DNA from: Apostichopus japonicus
Taxonomy: Eukaryota > Echinodermata > Holothuroidea > Aspidochirotida > Stichopodidae
Assembly: GCF_037975245.1 (NCBI RefSeq)
Contig: NC_092580.1
Coordinates: forward strand, 2,017,501 to 2,081,500
DNA length: 64,000 nucleotides
Direction of reading: 5' to 3'
Positions 1 through 10,670 of the stretch are shown piece after piece. The translations under genes and the position numbers were made by a program. The notes below the pieces were generated by a model that saw nothing but the letters and a program-made list of their open reading frames with translations, had not been told where the DNA came from and ran no database searches. Position 1 is the stretch's first letter; every line of letters begins with the position of its first letter.

Positions 1-702
1 TTACAAAGATTACAAATTTTTTCGTAGAAGAATGAATTGAACTCACAAGCAATTTCTTCATGAGAGGAGGCATTTAGGAGAAGGGATTCCTGATTGGTGT
101 CAAGGAGAGTGTCAACCATTTAAAAAAGCTTAGACTGATTGCCATTAGCAGTATTAAGTTTTCTAGAGTAATAATTTATTTTCTTTTGTAAGGCAAGTTG
201 CTTTGTCTCTTTACGCAAATGGACAAAGATTTGTTTATCAACAAGCAGTTTAGAACGCTTCCACCTTTTCTCTGCCTTTCGACGAGCACAACGTTTAAGT
301 TGATACTCAGCATCAAACCAGGGAGCTTTCGTCACAGTTTTAATTTGCATGAATTTTAAAGGAGCATGTTTATCAAGAATAGTTGAAACTGTTATTATAG
401 GAAGTGACAGCTGATTTAAAATCAGTCAACCTAATTTCAGTTACGCCTTTATTGAGATCAGCAGAAAACTTGATGTCTTTCAAACGTCGAAAGTGAATGT
501 CCTTGTAGGTGTTGACAATAGGATTAAGCTCAATGTCAAAACTGATTGTTTAATGGTCACTTAGATTAACATCACTGACAGTTAGCGATGAGATTTTACC
601 GGAGTTTCTGGTGCTAATAACAATATCCAATGTATGACCCATTTTGTGGGTGGGTTCGTCAACATGTTGAAAAAGATCAAAGGTAGAAAGAATATCATGA
701 AA
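1..702 (-). mobile_element. Decayed non-LTR retrotransposon (LINE) ORF2 fragment: end of endonuclease, linker, start of RT
   Basis: Read on the minus strand, positions 702 to about 540 give the end of an APE-type endonuclease: an EPTHKMGHTLDIVIS block followed by SDH, the usual catalytic-end signature of CR1/L2/Jockey-like elements. Next come an LDKHAPLK block (about 395-365) and a linker with PWFDAEY and KAEKRWKRS (350-200). At the window edge there is FNSFFYEKI, which normally precedes the reverse transcriptase. An in-frame stop follows SDH, and a frameshift lies before LDKHAPLK, so this copy is dead. It runs off the left edge, so whether the RT survives is unknown. The upstream (right) end merges into a minisatellite made partly of the same codons. 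The clade is not certain; CR1/L2-like is my best guess. Confidence 0.85.
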
Positions 703-3265
703 CATTGCTGTTAAAGGTGTATTCGGTGAATATAATTACCACAAATACTTTAAGTACCGCAGTAAAACATTGCTGTTAAAGGTGTATTCAATGAAGATTA
801 ATACCACAAATAATTCAAGTAACACTGTAAAACATTGCTGTTAGAGGTGTATTCAATGAAGTTTAATACCACAAATACTTCAACTAACACTGTAAAACAT
901 TGCTGTTAAAGATGTATTCAATGAAGATTAATACCACAAATACTTCAACTATCTCAGTAAAACATTGCTGTTAAAGGTGTATTCAATGATGAATGATACC
1001 ACAAATAATTCAAGTAAAACTTTAAAACATTGCTGTTAAAGGTGTATTCAATTAAGATTAATATCACAAATACTTGAAGTAACACAGTAAAACATTGCTG
1101 TTAAAGGTGTATTCAATGAATATTAATACCACAAATTCTTGAAGTAACGCTGTAAAACATTGCTGTTAAAGGTGTACTCAATGAAGATTAATACCACAAA
1201 TACTTCAACTAACACTGTTAAACATTTGCTGTTAAAGGTGTATTCAATGATGAATGATACCACAAATAATTCAAGTAAAACTGTAAAACATTGCTGTTAA
1301 AGGTATATTCAATGAAGATGAATACCACAAATACTTAAGTAACGCTGTAAAACATTGCTGTTAAAGGTGTACTCAGTAAAGATTAATACCACAAATACTT
1401 CAACTATCTCAGTAAAACATTGCTGTTAAAGGTATATTCAATGAAGATGAATACCACAAATACTTGAAGTAACGCTGTAAAACATTGCTGTTAAAGGTGT
1501 ATTCAATGAAGATTAATACCACAAATACTTCAACTATCTCAGTAAAACATTGGTGTTAAAGGTGTAATACCACAAATACTTCAAGTAACGCTGTAAAACA
1601 TTGCTGTTAAAGGTGCATTCAATAAAGATTAATACCACAAATACTTCAACTATCTCAGTAAAACATTGCTGTTAAAGGTGTATTCAATGAAGATTAATAC
1701 CACAAATACTTGAAGTAATGCTGTAAAACATTGCTGTTAAAGGTGATACCACAAATACTTCAAGTAACACTGTAAACATTGCTGTTAAAGGTGTATTCAA
1801 TGAAGATTAATACCACAAATAATTCAAGTAACACTGTAAAACATTGCTGTTAGAGGTGTATTCAATGAAGATTAATACCACAAATACTTCAACTAACACT
1901 GTAAAACATTGCTGTTAAAGATGTATTCAATGAAGATTAATACCACAAATACTTCAACTATCTCAGTAAAACATTGCTGTTAAAGGTGTATTCAGTGATG
2001 AATGATACCACAAATAATTCAAGTAAAACTTTAAAACATTGCTGTTAAAGGTGTATTCAATGAAGATTAATATCACAAATACTTGAAGTAACACAGTAAA
2101 ACATTGCTGTTAAAGGTGTATTCAATGAAGATTAATACCACAAATTCTTGAAGTAACGCAGTAAAACATTGCTGTTAAAGGTGTACTCAATGAAGATTAA
2201 TACCACAATACTTCAACTAACACTGTTAAACATTTGATGTTAAAGGTGTATTCAATCATGAATGATACCACAAATAATTCAAGTAAAACTTTAAAACATT
2301 GCTGTTAAAGGTGTATTCAATGAAGATTAATATCACAAATACTTGAAGTAACACAGTAAAACATTGCTGTTAAAGGTGTATTCAATGAATATTAATACCA
2401 CAAATTCTTGAAGTAACGCAGTAAAACATTGCTGTTAAAGGTGTACTCAATGAAGATTAATACCACAATACTTCAACTAACACTGTTAAACATTTGCTGT
2501 TAAAGGTGTATTCAATCATGAATGATACCACAAATAATTCAAGTAAAACTGTAAAACATTGCTGTTAAAGGTGTATTCAATAAAGATTAATACCACAAAT
2601 ACTTCAACTATCTCAGTAAAACATTGGTGTTAAAGGTGTATTCAATGAAGATTAATACCACAAATACTTGAAGTAACGCTGTAAAACATTGCTGTTAAAG
2701 GTGATACCACAAATACTTCAAGTAACACTGTTAAACATTGCTGTTAAAGGTGTATTCAATGAAGATTAATACCACAAATACTTCAACTATCTCAGTAAAA
2801 CATTGGTGTTAAAGGTGTATTCAATGAAGATTAATACCACAAATACTTGAAGTAACGCTGTAAAACATTGCTGTTAAAGGTGATACCACAAATACTTCAA
2901 GTAACACTGTTAAACATTGCTGTTAAAGGTGTATTCAATGAAGATTAATACCACAAATACTTCAAGTAACACTGTTAAACATTGCTGTTAAAGGTGTATT
3001 CAATGATGAATGATACCACAAATAATTCAAGTAAAACTGTAAAACATTGCTGTTTAAGGTGTATTCAATAAAGATTAATACCACAAATACTTCAAGTAAC
3101 GTTGTAAAACATTGCTGTTAAAGGTGTATTCAATAAAGATTAATACCACAAATACGTCAACTATCTCAGTAAAACATTGCTGTTAAAGGTGTATTCAATG
3201 AAGATTAATACCACAAATACTTGAAGTACCGCTGTAAATCATTGCTGTTAAAGGTGTATTCAATG
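703..3265. repeat. Minisatellite, unit about 65 bp, roughly 40 copies
   Basis: The unit begins AAAACATTGCTGTTAAAGG and continues through TATTCAATGAAGATTAATACC, then ACAAATACTTCAAGTAACAC, about 65 bp in all. It is repeated head to tail for about 2.56 kb with point variants such as TCAACTATCTCAG in place of TCAAGTAACACTG. Several units lack about 24 bp (GGTG joined directly to ATACCAC, for example near 1563, 1742, 2700 and 2880). Blocks of several units recur as larger blocks (compare 1790-2110 with 830-1100), which suggests higher-order duplication. The last units fade near 3265. No open frame runs through the array. Confidence 0.95.
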
Positions 3266-3996
3266 GCAGACAATATTACACTTATAGCGGGAAGTAAAAA
3301 TATTGAACATTGCTGGATTAAAACTTCCCATGTCATTATTTGTTGTATTTGAACCTACATATGGTGGTTTGAGCATAGATTTGAATTTCTCGATTAAGAA
3401 ATTCAATTTTTCACTTACTGCAGGTAGCTTTCTTCAATGATTTTGATCTTGAAATATTTGGCTTGCTGACGATGGATTTTTTAAATTCAAGTTTTTAGCA
3501 AAATGCATAATTTTGGTCAATAATACGATGTATTAATGAGTCACATGTTATAAAGGCAATCAAATTTGTGTAGATTTTCTTGCACTCAGTTGCAATGTTG
3601 ATGTCATTCATGCTGTTGTTGCCAGATACATTATTAAGGTATTCACAAATATTTTAATCCATAATCCTTGCAATAAAGAAAGGCTCTCAGGATGTGGTTT
3701 TCACCGTAGCATTCTGTGTAAATTTGAACGCAAACCTTAGACATAATTTACTCATATCATCAGAAAATTGTCTTTAAGATAAAACAAAAACAGCTGGTAA
3801 TGTGTCATATATGTTTTCTGTCAACATCACAGATAACTCAACCATTGTTGCTTGTCATCACAAAAGTAAAGTACTTTATAAATAGACTAACAAATGTTCT
3901 GTAAAGTTCATCAATTTCAAGACACAAAGCTATTGTTTTCATCCAAGTTTAACACTCTCTGTGACTATGTTTATACTGTCGTCCGTTCGTTCACAG
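3266..3996. other. No gene seen: AT-rich intronic or intergenic DNA
   Basis: No long frame, RNA gene or repeat is evident. If the following plus-strand exon is real, this stretch is its upstream intron. It ends in a pyrimidine-containing acceptor, CGTTCGTTCACAG, at 3996. Confidence 0.4.
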
Positions 3997-4243
3997 GTAC
4001 AACAAAACAGAAGGCCTCACCCCTGGCAGTGAAGACATGCAGTACTTCACACACATCTGCGTAGCCGCAAACTCTGCCAATGATCCCACCATCTCAATCT
4101 ACAAAGAGGCACGTTCTCACGCAATACTCACCTTCTCAGAAGGTTACCAGGGCATCGACCTGGAGCCATGGGAAGTACCACGGTTACGGATCGAACCCAG
4201 GATCTTCATACTGCAGAATAAAGACTGGCAAAAGAAATTTTGA
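3997..4243 (+). CDS. Orphan, probably 3'-terminal, coding exon of an unrecognised gene
   Basis: After an AG at 3996 the sequence is locally GC-richer and open for 82 codons to TGA at 4241-4243. The first base completes a split codon, and the frame continues YNKTEGLTPGSEDMQYF and then HICVAANSANDPTISIYKEA. Composition and codon choice look coding compared with the AT-rich flanks. I do not recognise the family. The last 25 or so codons are doubtful. From about 4180 the DNA resembles an inverted tRNA B-box (GATCGAACCCA), so the host exon may end at the GAAGTACC donor-like site near 4171, with the stop supplied by a repeat. Upstream exons would lie before position 1. No motif assigns a function or a compartment. 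Confidence 0.45.
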
Positions 4244-6103
4244 CAGTCCAAGTGAAGGTTTTGATCTCTAACATGGTCCTACCATGTTGAAATGATAAGT
4301 GCTGCAAAGTTTATTGCAATAGTTCTTACTGTCTGTTAACTATCCGCAGACTAGCGTTGAGCAATATATCACAGATTGTAGTTAATTGCAATATTAATTT
4401 CTATTTTTGTCGGTAGTGAGTCATTGCCATGTTTTGCAATCAATAATAATGAAATCGATCATTTCCAGGAAGAAGAATATTTTGTATAAATGTTGGAATG
4501 ATTTTAGTCAAAGTTAAGGATTGAAATAATTTCTGATCAAAGTTTGAGTATAATGTCATCTTTCTGTTTTTTTTTTTTTCCCTTTTAATGTGGAGTGGGG
4601 GGGGGGGAATTAATGGTTATATTTATCTGTATTGAAGGCTATTTCTTAATGGCATAGTGCTGATCTGTATGTAAGAATGCTCTGTGGAGTTCTCAAGTTG
4701 TTGTCTTTTGATAGGCACAATATAGTTTCATAAAACATGGAAGTTACAGAATGTGTTCATTCCTTATCATCGGTTGAACTATTATCAGTATTGAAACCTT
4801 AACAGTGGAAAAGATGTCTGCTGTTTTTATAATAATCCTTAGCATTTTATGTTCCAGTCAGTTACAGAGTGATGTAATTCACTCTGAGGGGATGTCCCTT
4901 TTAATTTGACAGGAGTGTAAACTTTGTATAAAAATCTGGTCATCTTGGATTTTCCCTTTTATTAAACCAATACTGCGTAGTGCATTAATTTCACTCCGTG
5001 GCTGACTAGTAAGCCATTTTATTGTTTGTCGCTCTGGCGCAACCTGGACTTCCTTTGAATGTTTCAAAACTAGTATCGATTGTTATCGTACAAGATTAAT
5101 TTCCACATGAAGATATCACTGTGTGTTTTTATTATAAACGTGTTCCTTGTACAAACTTGTACAAGGATATTAAGTTTTTGGTTTTCCAACTAACTCACCA
5201 CTGTGCATCAGTTAAAAGTTACCCCTGCACTTTATACATTCTCATTCCCAGGTTTTTTTTTTGTTTGTTATTCTATCCTTCATTTAAACTAGCTTATTTA
5301 GTTTCATTTTCATATTATAAAGATGTTTTACCAGAAATCTGTGAAAGCTTGTTTCCAGACATGGCGTCCATTAAAAGGAATGAACATGTGTCGTATCTTG
5401 TCTGCCTGGGTGCTCTGGACTAAACTAAACATGGCTGTCGCATATCAGCCGTGTCGAACTTGCTGCAAAACATGTTAACCAAACAGTATTGTTATAAATG
5501 TTCTGCCAAAAGGAAAGATGGATCACACAGGATTTTGTAATATCTTGATGGCAAATTAAAAAATCAAACCACAACAAAAAAAATGTTAATATAGTGCATT
5601 ATATTAATGTAATCACGCTATGTGGAAGGCAGAGCTGTAAGAATTCTTCAAATTATTCCATTGCTGCCCGGAGGAAAGTTCTTTTCTTCGTTCATGAAGG
5701 TCCTAATTTGCCCTAAAATATGCCAGCAAGTTTAAGTAATCATCATTCTTATTGCAAATTTAGAAGAGTATTTTTATTGCAGCTTTCAAAGCCTTTCCTC
5801 ACATTGACACATGTTTTGGTCCCATTTAATCCCCCCATTTACCCCCCCCTCCCCCTTCCTCAATGTCATGCTATGATTGGGAGAATCAGAACCTCCAGGA
5901 AAATAACTTTGAATTCTTTTAACAAAATTTTTAGCGAACAATACCAATGAACTTGTCGAGGGCCGAGGTGTATACTTGAGATTTTCTCTTTTCCGTATGA
6001 TTCAGTTTATAGAATTCTTTACAATAATCATTTGAGCAGCTTTACCTGTGTGCTGATTAAGTTCCTGTTTTGACTATGTTGCAATGGTGTAGGTGTTTTT
6101 ATT
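4244..6103. other. No gene seen; possible 3' UTR or intergenic
   Basis: AT-rich sequence with homopolymers (11 G at 4597-4607) and no convincing coding frame. If the exon ending at 4243 is terminal, part of this would be its 3' UTR. An AATAAA at about 6385 is a possible but unproven polyadenylation signal. Confidence 0.3.
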
Positions 6104-6110
6104 TTTTTTA

Positions 6111-6361
6111 CTGAGAAGGGTTTGGTAGTGGAAGGCATTGTTTGACAAGTCACAAGTAAAGTAAAGTTGCTTTAATGTATCTTATTACATTGAATAAGTG
6201 TGGGAACTATCCTTCTGGTATAATGTCTTCCTTCTTTATTTCTTTTCTGAGAAGGGTTTGGGAGTGGAAGGCATTGTTCTCACAAGTAAAGTTGCTTTAA
6301 TGTATCTTATTACATTGAATAAGTGTGGGAACTATCCTTCTGGTATAATGTCTTCCTTCTT
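6111..6361. repeat. Tandem duplication, two copies of about 125 bp
   Basis: The block beginning CTGAGAAGGGTTTGG at 6111 recurs at 6247 and stays near-identical through CTTCTGGTATAATGTCTTCC (ending about 6232 and 6358). The period shifts from 136 to 124 bp because one copy lacks a few short stretches. The high identity points to a recent event. Confidence 0.9.
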
Positions 6362-8760
6362 ATTTTCATTCTTTTGTGTTATATCAATAAAAGAACTTGA
6401 TTCAAACTTATGTTACACTTCTAATAGGCTCAAGTTTCCAATTTTGCCAATTATCTTTTTTGCTTTTTTTTGTGACTTGAATGTAGCTAAAACGTTGTCT
6501 CTTCTCTGTGGTTAAACGGAGATAAATATGAGCATTTTGAACCTTACAACTTGTACAAATGTAATAGAATCTGTAACATTATCTTGATTTAGACCTGTAG
6601 ATTGACCCTGAAATTAATAATGACAATTTTAACTCTTGCCTGCACATGTGTGTTAGTGATTTGAATCCCTGCTTTCTGTAATAGACTTGCAATGGTCTTC
6701 AATTATTGAAGTTACACCTAACAATTGCTCGTTTGTTTGGCTTCCATTTGCAGCATTTGTTTACTCTGTCCATGCAATATTCTGCTTGGGTTGTGATAGC
6801 CATGTACCACATTTGTGTCACTTTCATTTCAGTAGAAGGACGTATCGATCCTCTTTTTAATTGGGATGAACAGTACACTCTGTGAACTGACCCACAGAGA
6901 GGATGTCAACAAGTGATATTTGCTTATGTGTTCTAATTCATATCCTGAGACTGAAGACGTTTAAGAGGCAGCACCCGAGGTTGTTTGTCTCGACACCCAA
7001 TATCTTAATGCCGGGTATAATAATATTTATAAGTTCATAAGAATATATGTTCCATGAATGCCATTTATGCAGTTCTCAGAAATATACTGGGGCAGCAGTG
7101 GATGGAAACTTTGTGCACTGTACGGATGAAGGCAGCTTATTCTCTGCTAATGTCATTGGTTCACACTGTTTCACTGAAGGGAGATTGTGGTGTTCAGTGG
7201 GCACTGTCCAATTGAAGGCTGCTAACGTTGTCCAACTGAGGACGTCTCAAACAATCAATCTTTAGACAGCTTACACTGTCCTTCCAGAGGTTACTGACAC
7301 AATCCAGCTGGAGAGTGCCCTTACAATGTCCCTCCAGAGATATCCCCCTCTTTACAATAACACACCAAACATAATATCGCAAGGGAAGCTTGGACAGATT
7401 GCATAATTTGGTTTGTCATTGTACCACATTGAGTACAAGAAGCCTAATGTTGTGGGCAGAGGTCAATGGTCATATGAGTTCACCTGGTTCATATTTTCAA
7501 AATATTTCAGCAAGGACAGATGTCATATTTAGTATGTTGATGTATCTATCTCATTTAGTACAAGAAGCTTGTTGTTGAGGTCAATGGTCATTTCAGGACA
7601 GCCTTCGTCATTGTGAATTTATTGTTTGTCACATCACACTGCTTTTCACTGTATTACTAAGATCAAGTATGTTGTACACCCTCACTTGACATTACTTCAG
7701 CTTCATGAAGAAAATTGCTCATGTTAAATCATCAATGCATTTTTGCAATTTTTCACCCCTTTTCTTCACTGTGTTATACTTACTAAGAAGTTGCTAGAAG
7801 GAGAAACAATTCCAGTCATTTGTACTATGGACATACATTCATTTTTGACTATAATCTTATTATAATTTTTCTGCAATCATTTAATTCTTTGCATTTGTTT
7901 CAGATCAGCAAAGTGATGCAGAATCATACATGGAAGTGGCTTTCAAGTCCAAATGTCTGCATTGATGTTATATTGACAATCATCATGATGAAATTGCAAA
8001 ATTTGTTGAATTTTATATAAATAATATCCATGCATTGAAGTAAAACCTGAAATCCCATCATATGAACATCTTTTGTTCCAAAATGCTCAAATGTGCACCG
8101 ACATGTGTACTTATACTCTTGCTAAGATTATGGAGTAATGCATATGTGTGTCAGTGTTTGGGGGGGGGGGGGGGGTTGAAGGAGGTGGTCTGGGAGGTAG
8201 TAGGGCGAGGAGAAGAATGACTTGGAGGTTATTATAGGTTAGTTTTCCGAAAAAGTTTATGGTAAATTCTGTTGTCATAAGATTGTTATCACTGGAAAAT
8301 TTTGTTTTGGGACAGGATAAGGGTGGTGATTGAACTAGAGTAAAGTCCTGTCACTGAACAGATTTGGCATGAAAAAGATTCAAGTTCATGTTCAAAATAT
8401 CCTTCATTAACCTTAAATATATTAGAAGCAAATGTAATCCTTCTCTAACAACTATCTGCATCTATGGAATGGTTAGAAGTACTTAATTCACCTGCTATGG
8501 AATGGTTTGTTCTAAATAAATAAAGTGGATGTATTTTTTGATACATGTATTAAATTTTTTAAAAACATTTGGTTGATCTTTGTGTTTTTATAAAACATTT
8601 TCTAGTCAGGGGGTAAGGGTGCCGCCAGACTCCCTTGGCCCCTTGGGAACCTTGTCAGGGGGAGGGGGAGGGGGTGCCTTTTGGGTAGTCCTGTTGTTTA
8701 TACTTCCACGTCCTCCAAAGAAAAGTAAAAGGCTCTGGCTGGACTTGAAGCATGAACATG
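6362..8760. other. No gene seen; non-coding AT-rich stretch
   Basis: No coding exon is supported. Minor structure: loose repeats of a CTGTCC-N-CCAGAGG type near 7200-7340, two similar AGTACAAGAAGC/GAGGTCAATGGTCAT blocks near 7430 and 7560, and 16 consecutive G at 8160-8175. Confidence 0.4.
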
Positions 8761-9231
8761 CCTTCCCTGGGGTTCGAACCCAAGTTGGTCTTGCTCCCCA
8801 GGTACAGGCACTACCAACTGTGCCACTGTAACTGTGGGTTTGAACACATGATCAAGTGTTTGTCAGTCCAGAGCACTAACCACTGTGCCACAGCAACTGT
8901 TGAGAAATAATGCTCGTTTCTAATATTTAAGGTTCATAATGGAAGGCAAGAGCTAAAAGAATAGTAAAAGAAAAACTGCCTTCACTGGGGTTCGAACCCT
9001 GGACATTGAGATTGTCTTGCTCTCCAGGTACAGGCACTGCCAACTGCGCCACTGTAACTGTTGAGAATAAATGATCGTTTCTAATATTTAACGTTCATAA
9101 TGGAAGGAAAGAGAATAGTAAAGAGAATAAAGAAAGAGAATAGTAAAAGGAAAACTATCTTAACTGGTGTTGGAACTCATGATCGAGTGCTTATCAGTCC
9201 AGAGCGCTAACCACTGCGCCACAGCAACTGT
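8761..9231 (-). mobile_element. Tandem array of four tRNA-derived SINE-like units (A-B-A-B)
   Basis: On the minus strand four tRNA-like cores follow one another at 9231-9160, 9061-8979, 8900-8835 and 8834-8761. Type A (8761-8834, 8979-9061) has an A box like TGGCRCAGTTGGYAGTGCC and a perfect B box GGGTTCGAACCCC. Type B (8835-8900, 9160-9231) has GTGGCGCAGTGGTTAGCGC and a decayed B box (GAGTTCCAACACC). A shared non-tRNA body (TTCATAATGGAAGG, CGTTTCTAATATTT) separates the pairs, so an A+B dimer plus body was probably duplicated. These are Pol III-type promoters. No intact acceptor stem is seen, so they are SINE heads or pseudo-tRNAs, not functional tRNA genes. Confidence 0.75.
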
Positions 9232-9290
9232 TAGGAAATGCTAGTCGTTTCTAATATTTCAACTTTAGCAAGGAAAAGATAAAAAAAAAA

Positions 9291-9499
9291 ATCAAAATGC
9301 GTCGAGCGCCCTCTTGCGGCCTCGTTTTTGGTCAGTTTTCAACTTCAGAGGAACAATGGGAAAGCGAAAAACTTTTAGGGGGAACAAAAGATTTCAAAAC
9401 CTTTGTTCGACCTAAAAGTTTTTCGCTCTCCTATTGTTCCTCTGAAGTTGAAAACTGACCAAAAACGAGGCCGCAAGAGGACGCTCGACGCATTTTGAT
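9291..9499. repeat. Foldback palindrome, arms about 100 bp
   Basis: The left arm (9291-9390, from ATCAAAATGCGTCGAGCG) is repeated in inverse complement at 9400-9499 with few mismatches and a loop of about 10 nt. Such a structure is typical of foldback or hairpin non-autonomous DNA elements. Pieces of the arm recur downstream (AAAAGTTTTTC near 9783, GCTCGATGCATCTTG near 9847), so it belongs to a local repeat family. Confidence 0.9.
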
Positions 9500-10670
9500 C
9501 TTTTATACGTGATTTCAAAGGGCTAAATCGATTTGGGGTCAATTTTTGGCAATTTTTATTTGCGCCAAAAATAGGTTTTTTGTCTGAAAAGTTAAAAAAG
9601 TACCTTTTTTTGGTACCCAATTCCAAAATAAACGTCAGATTCGTAATCAGCGTGTCGCGAACTACCAGAAAAGATACACATTTATCGATTTTGCGACAAC
9701 AAATTTTTGCATCTCAAACTTGCAAAAGTAAGACCGAAAAACTTTTACGACGAACAAAGGTTTAAAATCTTTTGTTGCCCCTAAAAGTTTTTCTATTGTT
9801 CTATTGTTCTGTTGCAAACTGAGCGAAAGAAGTTTCATAAGAGAGCGCTCGATGCATCTTGTCAGTGATACGTGATTTCAAAGCAGTCAAATCAAACCTT
9901 TCTTTGTCATCTTGAGTTTTATCTTGACATTTATGAATAAATGGGTCAAATTTTGGCATAAATTTTGGATAAAACTGCTTACGGTTTTTAAAGGTGAAAA
10001 AACTTTTTGTCGCAAAGGCGATAAATGTGTATCTTTTCTGGTAGTTCGCGACACGCTGATTACGAATCTGAAGTTTATTTTGGAATTGGGTGCTGTGTGT
10101 GGGCGTGCAGGGGGCCAAAAAAACCTGATTTATGATTTATGAACAAAAATAGAAATCATATAGACAAAAGCCTTTCCCGGTCAGATAATTACACGAAATT
10201 GGTGTATAACAAAGACAAGGGTGTCTTCTACTCCACGTCTAATTTTAATGTCGATGGGTGTTTCAGAGGGGACAAGAGAGGGGGCTGAAAAGAGGGGGTT
10301 TTCCAATTTGTGCACTTATAGGGAACACGTATTTCCAGCGGGTCCTTTGGGACCACGTATCCCACAAACGGAAGCAGATATGGACCTGGGAGTTGCAGAT
10401 TTGGGCTCCTGAGCATCGATTACTCCATGTTACGTCATTTGGGCGAAACCGATTTTGGGTCAGTTTTGGGGGGAAAAATCAAATCAGGTTTTTGGCCCCC
10501 ACGCAACACCCAATTCCAAAATAAACTTCAGATTCGTAATCAGCGTGTCGCGAACTACCAGAAAAGATACACATTTATCGACTTTGTCGTACGAGTGAGC
10601 TCGACGCATCTTGCCAGTGATACGTGATTTCAAAGCTGTCAAATCAAACCATTGTTTGTCATCTTGATTT
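9500..10670. mobile_element. Complex of rearranged copies of one repeat family
   Basis: An 80-90 bp block (core TTCGTAATCAGCGTGTCGCG, then AACTACCAGAAAAGATACAC) occurs at about 9615-9700 (+), 10015-10095 (inverse complement) and 10505-10590 (+). A second block ending GATACGTGATTTCAAAG occurs near 9500, 9870 and 10620. The interior (10200-10420) contains short open frames without recognisable domains. This looks like a nest or decayed tandem of one foldback-type element. No transposase is seen. Confidence 0.7.

Noticed and set aside
703-3265. CRISPR-like or centromeric array
   Set aside because: There are no unique spacers between repeats, the units are contiguous and the setting is an animal genome. 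It is a minisatellite.
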